Shown here one piece after another: positions 1 to 7,149 of a stretch of DNA of 13,675 nt (positions are counted from its first letter, which is position 1; the number at the start of each line of letters is the position of its first letter). This DNA is from Candidatus Limnocylindrales bacterium (lineage in GTDB: Bacteria > Chloroflexota > Limnocylindria > Limnocylindrales > CSP1-4). The stretch covers positions 1 through 13,675 of the forward strand of contig JAUSJS010000235.1 in the NCBI GenBank assembly GCA_030647575.1, read 5' to 3'. The position numbers and the translations under genes are program-made. The notes under the pieces are model-generated. The model did no database searches and had not been told where the DNA came from. It saw nothing but the letters and a program-made list of their open reading frames with translations.

Positions 1-437
1 GGATCGAAGCGGCACGGCCGTCGCCTCGCGTGAAGGCCGCGTTCGCGGCCGCCGAGGTCGTGGTCATCGGGCCGTCCAACCCGATCGTCTCGATCGGACC
101 GATCCTGGCCGTGCCGGGGATGCGCGAGCTCATTGGCGGGGCGGGAGCTCGGGGCGTGCCGGTGGTGGCGGTCAGCGGCATCGTCGGCGGCCAGGCGCTC
201 AAGGGACCGGCGGACCGGATGCTGATCTCGCTCGGGTTCGAGTCGAGCGCCCGGGGCGTCGCGGCGCTCTACGCTGACCTGCTCGACGGGTTCGTGCTCG
301 ACACGATCGATCGGTCGCTGGAGCAGGAGATCCGGGCGCTGGGGCTGCGGACGCTCGTCACGAACACCATCATGGCCGATCATGCGGGTCGCGCCCGCCT
401 CGCCCGAGCCGTCATGGAGTTCGCTGCAACGCTATGA
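1..437 (+). CDS. cofD: 2-phospho-L-lactate transferase CofD/FbiA, C-terminal part (5' truncated)
   Basis: This is the last ~144 residues of CofD, cut by the left edge; the first complete codon is at position 3. CofD transfers the phospholactyl (or phosphoenolpyruvyl) group from the GDP-activated donor made by CofC to the deazaflavin Fo, giving F420-0 or its dehydro form. Family hallmarks visible here are IGPSNPIVSIGPILAVPGM near the start of the fragment, VVAVSGIVGGQALKGPADRM in the middle, and a C-terminal LVTNTIMAD segment. An internal GTG at 30 could be mistaken for a start, but the reading frame and CofD-like residues continue upstream to the edge. The TGA stop overlaps the cofC start (ATGA), indicating translational coupling in a cofD-cofC-cofE operon. 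Identification is confident. Confidence 0.93.
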   Translation, partial: IEAARPSPRVKAAFAAAEVVVIGPSNPIVSIGPILAVPGMRELIGGAGARGVPVVAVSGIVGGQALKGPADRMLISLGFESSARGVAALYADLLDGFVLDTIDRSLEQEIRALGLRTLVTNTIMADHAGRARLARAVMEFAATL

Positions 438-1099
438 ACGCCCCTGAGACCCGCGCGCAAGACCCCATCGCTGCGCCTTCGCGGATCGCGGCCGTCATCC
501 CGGTCGGGACGCTCGAGGGCGCCAAGTCGCGCCTTGGCGACACGCTCGACGCCGAGGAACGCCAGGACCTGGCCGAGCGGCTGCTGGCACGGACGATTGC
601 CGCCGCCCTGGCCGTCGAACGCATCGCCGACGTCCTGGTCATCAGTCCGGACCGCGAGGTGCTTCAGCGCGCGGCCGACGTGGGGGCACGCACCCTCCGC
701 CAGCGATCCCGGGGCCTGAACGCCGGCCTCGCCGAAGCCCGTGCCGACGTTATCGCAGGGGGCGCGGACGCGATCCTCGTGCTCCCGATCGACCTGGCGT
801 TCGTCACCGCCGAGGCGGTGGCCGACGTGCTGAATCCCATGACCCGCCCCGTCTCCATCCCGGCCGTCGTCCTCGTCACCGACCGTCACGGCACGGGCAC
901 CAATGCGCTCGCGCTCCGGCCGCCCGAGGTCATCGAGTTCGCCTTCGGGCCGGACAGCCGGCGGGCGCACCGCGAGGCGGCCCAGGCCGCGGGCGCGGCC
1001 TACACGGAGGTCGATGGGCCGCTGGCCTTCGATATCGACACGCCGGCCGACCTCGTCGTCGTCGAGTCGATGTCCCCGGAGGGGATCGGTGCTGGCTGA
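434..1099 (+). CDS. cofC: 2-phospho-L-lactate (or phosphoenolpyruvate) guanylyltransferase CofC/FbiD
   Basis: This protein of 221 residues makes the GDP-activated three-carbon donor used by CofD in F420 synthesis. Sequence signs are the N-terminal nucleotide-binding segment IPVGTLEGAKSRLGDTL (about residues 23-39), the acidic metal-site motif VLPIDLAFVT (about 115-124), GTGTNALALRPP (about 154-165), FGPDSRRAHREAA (about 171-183) and LAFDIDTPADL near the C-terminus. It begins with ATG overlapping the cofD stop and has a ~15-residue tail before the fold starts. Its end overlaps the proposed cofE GTG. The substrate (phospholactate, phosphoenolpyruvate or phosphoglycerate) differs between lineages and cannot be read from the sequence. 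The family call is confident. Confidence 0.93.
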   Translation: MNAPETRAQDPIAAPSRIAAVIPVGTLEGAKSRLGDTLDAEERQDLAERLLARTIAAALAVERIADVLVISPDREVLQRAADVGARTLRQRSRGLNAGLAEARADVIAGGADAILVLPIDLAFVTAEAVADVLNPMTRPVSIPAVVLVTDRHGTGTNALALRPPEVIEFAFGPDSRRAHREAAQAAGAAYTEVDGPLAFDIDTPADLVVVESMSPEGIGAG

Positions 1100-1862
1100 G
1101 TCGTCGCTGCTGGTGCTGGCGCTCGACGGGATCCCGGAGATCCGCCTCCGCGACGATCTCGGGGCGCTGATCGGCGACGCGATCGACCGGACACCCGTCG
1201 CGCTGCCGCTGACCGACGAGGACGTGCTCGTCGTCACGCAGAAGATCGTCTCGAAGGCCGAAGGCGCCGTCGTCGACCTGACCGGCGTCATCCCAGGCGA
1301 GGACGCGATCGAGTTCGCGCGCCGGTACGAGCGGGATCCGCGCCAGGTGCAGGTCGTCCTGAACGAGGCCGCACGCGTGGTGCGGATGGAGAACGGCGTC
1401 CTCATCACGGAGACGGCCCATGGCTTCGTATGCGCGAACGGCGGCGTCGACGCTTCGAACGTCGGGCCAGGCTCAGGCTCGCTCGTGACGCTCCTGCCGC
1501 GCGATCCCGACGCCTCCGCAGCCTCGATCCGGGCGGCCGTCCGCGAGCGGTTCGGGGTCGACGTGCCCGTCATCGTGTCGGACTCGTTCGGCCGGCCGTG
1601 GCGCTGGGGGATCGTCGATGTCGCGATCGGCGTGTCGGGGCTGTTGCCGCTCGACGACCTGCGCGGCTCGCCCGACGCCGACGGGCGGATCATGCGATCC
1701 ACCGTTCGCGCGGTCGCCGACGAGCTGGCGTCCGCCGCGGAGCTCGAGCTCGGCAAGACCGCCGGTCGCCCCGTGGCGATCGTCCGCGGCGCCGAGATCA
1801 CCCGCGGAGAGGGCTCGATCCGCGACGTCCTCATGCGCGCCGAGAACGATCTCTTTCGCTGA
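1089..1862 (+). CDS. cofE: Coenzyme F420-0:L-glutamate ligase CofE (single domain)
   Basis: This protein of 257 residues adds gamma-linked glutamates to F420-0 using GTP. Characteristic motifs in order are VVTQKIVSKAEGAVVDL (about residues 41-57), GFVCANGGVDASNV (about 113-126), VIVSDSFGRPWRWGIVDVAI (about 158-177), GVSGLLPLDDLRG, and AGRPVAIVRGAE near the C-terminus. GTG at 1089 is chosen because it overlaps the cofC stop by 11 bases and gives the usual N-terminus; the open frame extends further upstream but that part is antisense-like shadow of cofC. The protein ends where the ligase domain ends: it lacks the C-terminal nitroreductase-like domain that mycobacterial FbiB uses to reduce dehydro-F420-0. 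Identification is confident; the exact start is probable. Confidence 0.92.
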   Translation: MLAESSLLVLALDGIPEIRLRDDLGALIGDAIDRTPVALPLTDEDVLVVTQKIVSKAEGAVVDLTGVIPGEDAIEFARRYERDPRQVQVVLNEAARVVRMENGVLITETAHGFVCANGGVDASNVGPGSGSLVTLLPRDPDASAASIRAAVRERFGVDVPVIVSDSFGRPWRWGIVDVAIGVSGLLPLDDLRGSPDADGRIMRSTVRAVADELASAAELELGKTAGRPVAIVRGAEITRGEGSIRDVLMRAENDLFR

Positions 1863-1897
1863 TCGCGTCACCTGGGATCAGGCGCGGATCGGGACAC

Positions 1898-1906
1898 TGG
1901 TACGCT
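1898..1906 (+). promoter_or_regulatory. Probable extended -10 promoter element of the LLM oxidoreductase gene
   Basis: TGGTACGCT fits an extended -10 (TGn plus TAnnnT) and lies 10 bases before the ATG at 1917, so transcription would start at or within a few bases of the start codon. No Shine-Dalgarno sequence precedes the ATG, which agrees with a leaderless or nearly leaderless mRNA. The trxB gene has an almost identical arrangement. No good -35 hexamer is visible. This is inferred from sequence only. Confidence 0.45.
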
Positions 1907-1916
1907 CCGCAACGAA

Positions 1917-2813
1917 ATGAAGGTCGGCCTCCAGATCTGCTCGTTCACCTGGCCCGGCGACTCGGAGGCCATCGGTCCGACGCTCGCTCGGATCGTCCGC
2001 CAGGCGGACGACGTCGGCTTCGATTCGATCTGGGTGATGGACCACTTCTTCCAGATCCGTGGCGTCGGCAAGACCGAGGAGCCCATGCTCGAGGGCATGA
2101 CGGCCCTCGGCTTCATGGCCGCCCACTCCCAGCGCGCCCGGCTCGGGCTCATGGTCGGCGGCATCCATTACCGTCACCCGGGCCTGTGGGTCAAGGCGAC
2201 GACGACGCTCGACGTCCTGTCGGGTGGCCGCGCCTGGCTCGGCATCGGGGCGGCCTGGAACGCGGAGGAATCCCGCGCCCTCGCCTTCCCGTTCCCGCCG
2301 CTCGGCGAGCGGTTCGAGCTGCTCGAGGAGACCCTCCAGATCGCCCATGCGATGTTCGAGGGCGAACGGGGAACGGAGGGGACGTTCCACGGTCGGCACT
2401 ACCAGGCCGAGCGACTCATGAACTCCCCGCAGTCGCTCTCACGCCCCAGGGTGCCGATCATGGTCGGGGGCGGCGGCGAGCGAAAGACACTGCGCTTGGT
2501 CGCCCAGTACGCCGACGCCTGCAATGTCTTCGGGACGCCCGAGGCGATCGCCCGCAAGTACGCCATCCTGGATGCGCATTGCGCCGCCGTCGGACGCGAC
2601 CCGAACGAGATCGAGCGATCGACGCTGCAAAACGTCCGCCTGACAGTCGACGGCGCTGGTGGCGGGGAGACCCTGAGCGAGGTCGTGGAACGGTTCGGGG
2701 AGCTTGCTGACGCGGGTGCCCAGCACGTGATCGTCGACCTCCGCGCCGTCCACGATCCGGACCGCCTGGAGCTGTTCGGGAGCGGGGTGCTTCCGCAGCT
2801 CCGTGATCTCTGA
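1917..2813 (+). CDS. LLM-class F420-dependent oxidoreductase (Rv1855c-like)
   Basis: This protein of 298 residues is a luciferase-like monooxygenase-fold (TIM-barrel) flavin/deazaflavin enzyme. The N-terminal strand MKVGLQICSFTWPG, the block FDSIWVMDHFFQIRGVG (about residues 34-50), the barrel motif TTLDVLSGGRAWLGIGAAWN (about 98-117) and FPPLGERFELLEETLQI (about 127-143) match the F420-dependent LLM subfamily typified by mycobacterial Rv1855c. IMVGGGGERKTLRLVAQYAD (about 181-200) is the conserved cofactor-binding segment of the C-terminal half. It follows cofE by 54 bases and appears to have its own promoter. Its position directly behind F420 synthesis genes supports F420 rather than FMN as cofactor. 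The substrate is unknown; enzymes of this class reduce or oxidise a wide range of carbonyl and C=C compounds. Confidence 0.88.
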   Translation: MKVGLQICSFTWPGDSEAIGPTLARIVRQADDVGFDSIWVMDHFFQIRGVGKTEEPMLEGMTALGFMAAHSQRARLGLMVGGIHYRHPGLWVKATTTLDVLSGGRAWLGIGAAWNAEESRALAFPFPPLGERFELLEETLQIAHAMFEGERGTEGTFHGRHYQAERLMNSPQSLSRPRVPIMVGGGGERKTLRLVAQYADACNVFGTPEAIARKYAILDAHCAAVGRDPNEIERSTLQNVRLTVDGAGGGETLSEVVERFGELADAGAQHVIVDLRAVHDPDRLELFGSGVLPQLRDL

Positions 2814-2814
2814 T

Positions 2815-2833
2815 GATACCCCCAGGGAGTATC
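2815..2833. promoter_or_regulatory. 19-bp near-palindrome upstream of trxB, resembling a CsoR/CstR-family operator
   Basis: GATACCCCCAGGGAGTATC pairs with itself around the A at 2824 with only one mismatched pair. It begins one base after the LLM stop codon and lies 8-26 bases upstream of the proposed extended -10 of trxB, where the -35 region would be. The TACCC...GGG.TA core is the pattern of operators bound by the DUF156 family (copper-sensing CsoR, persulfide-sensing CstR and relatives). No such regulator is encoded in the window. The palindrome is seen directly; the regulator family is an inference. Confidence 0.5.
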
Positions 2834-2840
2834 ACTTTCA

Positions 2841-2849
2841 TGGTACGAT
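2841..2849 (+). promoter_or_regulatory. Probable extended -10 promoter of the trxB operon, giving a leaderless mRNA
   Basis: TGGTACGAT matches TGn-TAnnnT and is followed by 7 bases and then ATG at 2857, so the first transcribed base would be at or next to the A of the start codon. There is no Shine-Dalgarno sequence. The string from TGGTACG to AACGA and then ATG closely repeats the arrangement in front of the LLM gene at 1898-1917. Confidence 0.5.
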
Positions 2850-2856
2850 CAACGAC

Positions 2857-3936
2857 ATGACGGACAGCAGCAAGGGCAACGGGACGTCTAACCCGTTCGG
2901 CGGATTGAGCATCGCGATCGTGGATCCGGGCCAGGATGCGGCGACGGCGACGGGCGGCCCCTCGACCATCCGGAGCGCCGAAGGCCGGGTCGACGCCAAG
3001 GTCGTCATCGTCGGCTCCGGCCCGGCCGGAATGACCGCGGCGATCTACGCGGCGCGGGCCAATCTGGAACCGGTGGTCCTGGCCGGCTCGGCGCCGGGCG
3101 GCCAGCTCATGCTGACCAGCGACGTCGAGAACTACCCGGGATTCGTCGATCCGATCCAGGGGCCGGACCTGATGGCTGCGATGCGCGGCCAGGCCGAGCG
3201 CGTGGGGGCGCGGATCATCGACGTCGACGTCGACCGGGTCGACCTCTCGAGCCGGCCGTTCCGGCTCTGGGCGCGCGGCACGGAGTACCGGGCCCAGGCG
3301 GTGATCATCGCGACCGGGGCGTCGGCGCTGTGGCTCGGCCTCGAGAGCGAGACCCGCCTGCGCGGTCGCGGCGTGTCGGCCTGCGCGACCTGCGATGGGT
3401 TCTTCTTCCGCGATCGGGAGATCGCCGTCGTCGGTGGCGGGGACACCGCCTTCGAGGAGGCGACCTACCTGACCCGCTTCGCGACGAAGGTCCACCTGCT
3501 CCACCGGCGCGACACCTTCCGCGCGTCCAGGATCCTGATCGACCGAGCGCGGGCGCATCCCAAGATCGAGATCCACCCGAACACCGCCGTGGACGCGGTC
3601 CTGGGCGACACGAAGGTCGAAGCCCTACGCCTGACCGACACCACGACCGGCGCCGAGCGCACGATGCCGGTCGACGGCGTGTTCATCGCGATCGGCTACA
3701 AGCCGAACACGGACGCGTTCCGCGACTGGCTGGAGGTCGATCCGGCCGGCTATCTCGTGGTCCACGACGAGACCGGCTCCAGGATCGACGGCGTGTTCAT
3801 CGCCGGGGACGTGCACGACCATCGCTATCGCCAGGCGGTCACCGCCGCGGGCGACGGCTGCAAGGCGGCCATCGACGCCGAGCGCTGGCTGGAGGCCCAG
3901 GGCATCACGGAGGCCGCGACCTCCACTGCCTGGTAG
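2857..3936 (+). CDS. trxB: Thioredoxin reductase with N-terminal extension
   Basis: This FAD/NADPH enzyme of 359 residues passes electrons to thioredoxin or a related dithiol protein. An FAD-binding Rossmann motif VVIVGSGPAGMTAAIYAARA (about residues 49-68) is followed by GGQLMLTSDVENYPGF, the redox-active CATC pair in GVSACATCDGFFF (about 172-184), the NADPH-binding AVVGGGDTAFEEA (about 191-203), HLLHRRDTFRAS, and the C-terminal FAD segment GVFIAGDVHDHRYRQAVTAAGDG. ATG at 2857 is preferred over an upstream in-frame GTG at 2803, because 2803 lies inside the LLM gene and would put the promoter and palindrome within the coding region. Even so, ~48 residues precede the Rossmann fold, about 40 more than usual, including the unexplained stretch NPFGGLSIAIVDPGQ. 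It is the first gene of a four-gene operon. Confidence 0.92.
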   Translation: MTDSSKGNGTSNPFGGLSIAIVDPGQDAATATGGPSTIRSAEGRVDAKVVIVGSGPAGMTAAIYAARANLEPVVLAGSAPGGQLMLTSDVENYPGFVDPIQGPDLMAAMRGQAERVGARIIDVDVDRVDLSSRPFRLWARGTEYRAQAVIIATGASALWLGLESETRLRGRGVSACATCDGFFFRDREIAVVGGGDTAFEEATYLTRFATKVHLLHRRDTFRASRILIDRARAHPKIEIHPNTAVDAVLGDTKVEALRLTDTTTGAERTMPVDGVFIAIGYKPNTDAFRDWLEVDPAGYLVVHDETGSRIDGVFIAGDVHDHRYRQAVTAAGDGCKAAIDAERWLEAQGITEAATSTAW

Positions 3937-3938
3937 GT

Positions 3939-4673
3939 GTGACCGAGGCTGGGCGCTTCGCCCTCCTGTCCAGGCTGCGGATCAGCCCGCCCGTCGGAGC
4001 CCTGGTTCATGAGGCGCTCGACCGCGCCATCGGCGCCGCCGAGGGACGATCACCAGGCACGGTCTCGGCGCTCGATGCCGGCTGCGGACGGGTCTCGGCG
4101 CTGCGGGCATTCCGCCCGCGCATCGGTCGTCTGGTCGGCGCCGACCTCCACCGACCATCCGCGCCGCTCCCCCACCTCGACGAGCTCGTGATCGTCGATC
4201 TGTGTGGCGCGGTGGACGGGTTCGCCCGTGAATCCTTTGACGTCGTCCTGTCGAGCTTCACCCTCGAGCACTTCGCAGACCCACCGGCCGCCCTGGCCAA
4301 TTTCCGGGGCTGGCTTCGTCCCGGTGGCACCCTCGTGGCCACGACCGTGAATCGGCGGCATCCGTTCGTGGCCGCGTATCTCGGCCTGCCCGACGGCGCA
4401 CGCCGGAGGCTCCAGCCCCTGGTCAAGGCGACGGCCGGCGATGCCCACCCGCTGGTCGGGGCCTGCAACGACCCGGACGCCGTCCGGGCTGCCCTCGCCG
4501 ACGCGGGATTCACGGACATCCGGCTGACGACCGTGGGCCATCTCGCCCGGGCCTGGGGCCGTCACTGGCCGACCTTCGCGCTCGGACTGCTCGGCGACCT
4601 GCTGACGACGGCCATGCCATCGCGCCGCTCGACGATCGTGGCCGTCGCGCGGGTCCCGGCGGTCGGCGCCTGA
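3939..4673 (+). CDS. Class I SAM-dependent methyltransferase (Methyltransf_11-like)
   Basis: This protein of 244 residues has a class I methyltransferase core. Motif I is ALDAGCGRVSALR (about residues 45-57), the acidic end of strand 2 is VGADLHRP (about 67-74), motif IV is FDVVLSSFTLEHFADPP (about 101-117), and motif VI is LRPGGTLVATTVNRRHP (about 127-143). The C-terminal third contains an ALADAGFTDIRLTTVGH segment typical of small-molecule methyltransferases such as UbiE-like enzymes. The start is GTG at 3939, only 2 bases after the trxB stop; the open frame runs further back, but that part is shadow of trxB. The stop overlaps the ABC transporter ATG by one base. The substrate cannot be inferred. 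Its place between a thiol reductase and an exporter allows S-methylation or lipid/quinone modification, but nothing shows either. Confidence 0.8.
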   Translation: MTEAGRFALLSRLRISPPVGALVHEALDRAIGAAEGRSPGTVSALDAGCGRVSALRAFRPRIGRLVGADLHRPSAPLPHLDELVIVDLCGAVDGFARESFDVVLSSFTLEHFADPPAALANFRGWLRPGGTLVATTVNRRHPFVAAYLGLPDGARRRLQPLVKATAGDAHPLVGACNDPDAVRAALADAGFTDIRLTTVGHLARAWGRHWPTFALGLLGDLLTTAMPSRRSTIVAVARVPAVGA

Positions 4674-6622
4674 TGTTCGGTCGGGGCGGGCCGTTCGGGG
4701 GCGGCTCGCGCGAATTCCAGCCAGTGCCAAAGGAGCGCCGCGGGCGGACGGTCCGCCGGATCGTCGCCTTCTTCCGGCCCTATCGCGCCCAGGTCACCGT
4801 GGTGCTGGTGGCGATCCTGGCCACGAGCTTCATCGGGCTGATCAACCCGATCCTGCTCAAGCTCCTGATCGACGACGCGATCCCGAATCTCGACTTCGGT
4901 CTGCTCAACCTGTACGTCGGGCTGATGATCGTCCTGCCGATCATTTCCGGCCTGATCGGCGTGGGGCAGGCCTATCTCAACAACGTCATCGGCCAGAACG
5001 TCATGCAGGACCTGCGTGGCGCGCTGTACGGGCATCTCCAGCGGATGCCGCTGCGCTTCTTCACCGAAACCCGGACCGGTGAGATCCAGAGCCGCCTGGC
5101 CAACGACGTCGGGGGCGTACAGTCGGTGGTCACCGACACGGCCAGCTCGGTGACCAGCAACCTGGCCACCGCGATCAGCACGATCATCGCGATGTTCATC
5201 ATCGACTGGCGGCTCAGCGTGCTCTCGCTCGGGCTCACCCCGTTCTTCCTCTACCTGACCTATCGCGTCGGCAAGGTCCGGCGCGAGGTCAGCACCGAGA
5301 CCCAGAAGTCGCTGGCCGAGATGAGCGCGCTGACCGAGGAGACCCTGTCGGTCTCGGGGATCCTCCTGTCGAAGACGTTCGGGCAACAGGACAACGCCGT
5401 CCGCCGCTTCCGGAGCATCAACCAGGTCCTGGCCGGCCTGCAGATTCGACAGGCGATGGTCGGTCGCTGGTTCTTCATGATCATCGGCACGATCTTCAGC
5501 ATCACGCCGGCGTTTGTGTACTGGCTGGCCGGCTATCTCGCGATCAACGGCGACCCGACGGCCCCGACGATCGGCGACATCGTGGCGTTCACCACGCTGC
5601 AGAGCCGGCTCTACTTCCCGCTCGGGCAGCTGCTCAGCGTGCAGGTCGAGATCCAGGGCGCACTGGCCCTGTTCGACCGGATCTTCGAGTACCTCGAGAT
5701 GGACCCCGAGATCGTCGATTCGCCGGACGCCCGGGCGATGGATCCGGCGGCGATGCGCGGCAAGGTCGCCTTCCGGCACGTCTCGTTCCACTACCCGACG
5801 GCAGCGGTGCCATCGAGCCGGGCGCACGATGCCCTGGCGGCGGCCGGACGGGCGGCGGACGAACCGGATGACTCGAAGGAGATCCCGAGCCTCGAACTGC
5901 TGCCAGCCTTCGGGCTCGAGGACATCAGCTTCGAGGCCGAGCCGGGCGAGCTCGTGGCGCTCGTCGGGCCGTCGGGCTCGGGCAAGACGACGACGACCTA
6001 CCTGATCCCGCGGCTCTACGACGTCGACAGCGGCGCGGTCGAGATCGACGACGTCGATGTCCGCCGGATCAAGCTGACCTCGCTCGGCGAGATCGTCGGC
6101 GTGGTGACCCAGGAGACGTACCTGTTCCACGCCTCGGTCCGGACCAACCTGCTCTATGCCCGGCCCGAGGCAACCGACGAGGAGCTCGAGGCGGCCACCC
6201 GGGCCGCCGCCATCTGGGACCGGATCGGCGAGCTGCCGCTTGGCATGGACACGATCGTCGGCGAGCGTGGCTACAAGCTGTCCGGCGGCGAGAAGCAGCG
6301 AATCGCGATCGCCCGAGTGCTGCTCAAGGACCCGCGCATCCTGATCCTCGACGAGGCGACCTCCGCCCTCGACACCGTGTCGGAGCGGCTCATCCAGGCT
6401 GCCTTCGAACGGCTGATGGAGGGCCGCACGACGATCGCGATCGCCCACCGGCTGTCGACCATCCTGCGGGCGGACCGGATCATGGTCTACGACCGCGGCC
6501 GGATCGTGGAGCGCGGCACGCACAGCGAGCTGATCGCCCACCGTGGCCTCTATGCCCGGCTCTATCGCGAGCAGTTCCTGGGCGAGCATCCGGCCGAGCC
6601 GGTCGCGGCGGACTCCCGGTGA
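4673..6622 (+). CDS. ABC transporter, fused permease and ATPase (MdlB/MsbA-type half-transporter)
   Basis: This protein of 649 residues has an N-terminal type I exporter membrane domain and a C-terminal ATPase, and would act as a dimer in the cytoplasmic membrane. Hydrophobic segments are visible at about residues 36-60, 77-101, 162-192 and 266-292, within an expected six-helix domain. In the ATPase, the A-loop Tyr is near 374, Walker A GPSGSGK is at 432-438, the Q-loop is VVTQETYLF, the signature LSGGE is at 536-540, Walker B has D560 with catalytic E561, the D-loop is SALD and the switch His is H592. All catalytic elements are intact. Between the A-loop and Walker A there is an extra ~30-residue Ala/Asp-rich insertion (about 376-412). 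The ATG overlaps the methyltransferase stop, and the TGA overlaps the osmC GTG. It is probably an exporter; the cargo is unknown. Confidence 0.9.
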   Translation: MFGRGGPFGGGSREFQPVPKERRGRTVRRIVAFFRPYRAQVTVVLVAILATSFIGLINPILLKLLIDDAIPNLDFGLLNLYVGLMIVLPIISGLIGVGQAYLNNVIGQNVMQDLRGALYGHLQRMPLRFFTETRTGEIQSRLANDVGGVQSVVTDTASSVTSNLATAISTIIAMFIIDWRLSVLSLGLTPFFLYLTYRVGKVRREVSTETQKSLAEMSALTEETLSVSGILLSKTFGQQDNAVRRFRSINQVLAGLQIRQAMVGRWFFMIIGTIFSITPAFVYWLAGYLAINGDPTAPTIGDIVAFTTLQSRLYFPLGQLLSVQVEIQGALALFDRIFEYLEMDPEIVDSPDARAMDPAAMRGKVAFRHVSFHYPTAAVPSSRAHDALAAAGRAADEPDDSKEIPSLELLPAFGLEDISFEAEPGELVALVGPSGSGKTTTTYLIPRLYDVDSGAVEIDDVDVRRIKLTSLGEIVGVVTQETYLFHASVRTNLLYARPEATDEELEAATRAAAIWDRIGELPLGMDTIVGERGYKLSGGEKQRIAIARVLLKDPRILILDEATSALDTVSERLIQAAFERLMEGRTTIAIAHRLSTILRADRIMVYDRGRIVERGTHSELIAHRGLYARLYREQFLGEHPAEPVAADSR

Positions 6623-7149
6623 GCACGATTCGCACAGCCGTCATCGAGCATGTCGGCGCCTCCGACTTCTCTGCCTCCACCGGAACCGGTCGCCGGATCG
6701 AGTTCGGCGATGTCGAAAAAGGCTTTCTGAGCCCGGTCGAAACGGTCCTGGTTGCGCTCGGGTCGTGCTCGGCGATGGACGTCATCTCGATCGCCATGAA
6801 GAAGCGCCAGGCCGTGGAGGCGTACCGCATCCACGTCCGCGGTGACCAGCGCTCCGAGTACCCGCAGGTCTACACCGAGATCGAGGTCGTCCACGAGGTC
6901 ACCGGGCGCGACATCTCGGAGGCGGCGATCCGGCGCGCGATCGAGCTCTCGGCGACGAAGTACTGCCCGGTCAGCGCGATGATCTCGGCCGGTGCGACCG
7001 TGGTGCATCACCGCTACCGGATCCACTCGACCGGCGCGCAGGCCTACGAGGCCGAGGGCGAAGTGATCGCCACCGGGCCCTACGCCCGGCCCGACGTCAT
7101 CGCCGACCAGGAGGAGCGGATCAGCGGTAGCGGATCGGCTCCTGGGTGA
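6619..7149 (+). CDS. OsmC/YhfA-family peroxiredoxin-like protein
   Basis: This protein of 176 residues belongs to the OsmC family, cytoplasmic thiol-dependent enzymes that reduce organic hydroperoxides and, in some cases, persulfides. The two reactive cysteines are present: C50 in LVALGSCSAMDVISIAMK, and C116 in SATKYCPVSAMI. The YPQVYTEIEVVHEV strand pattern and the short N-terminal sheet resemble the YhfA branch more than classical OsmC. A ~35-residue C-terminal tail after the conserved fold looks non-conserved. GTG at 6619 overlaps the ABC transporter stop (GTGA), so it is translationally coupled as the last gene of the operon. Its 3' end overlaps the opposing DUF4395 gene by 29 bases. Co-transcription with trxB suggests reducing power from thioredoxin; this is inference. 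Confidence 0.87.
   Translation: MSTIRTAVIEHVGASDFSASTGTGRRIEFGDVEKGFLSPVETVLVALGSCSAMDVISIAMKKRQAVEAYRIHVRGDQRSEYPQVYTEIEVVHEVTGRDISEAAIRRAIELSATKYCPVSAMISAGATVVHHRYRIHSTGAQAYEAEGEVIATGPYARPDVIADQEERISGSGSAPG

Noticed and set aside
380..1834. 484-codon open frame on the - strand across cofC and cofE
   Set aside because: It is antisense to two genes with clear family motifs, its product is low-complexity Arg/Ser/Asp-rich, and no family is recognisable. It results from high GC content.
4562..6589. 675-codon open frame on the - strand under the ABC transporter
   Set aside because: It is antisense to an ABC transporter with all catalytic motifs intact. The translated product is repetitive in charged residues and has no recognisable domain.
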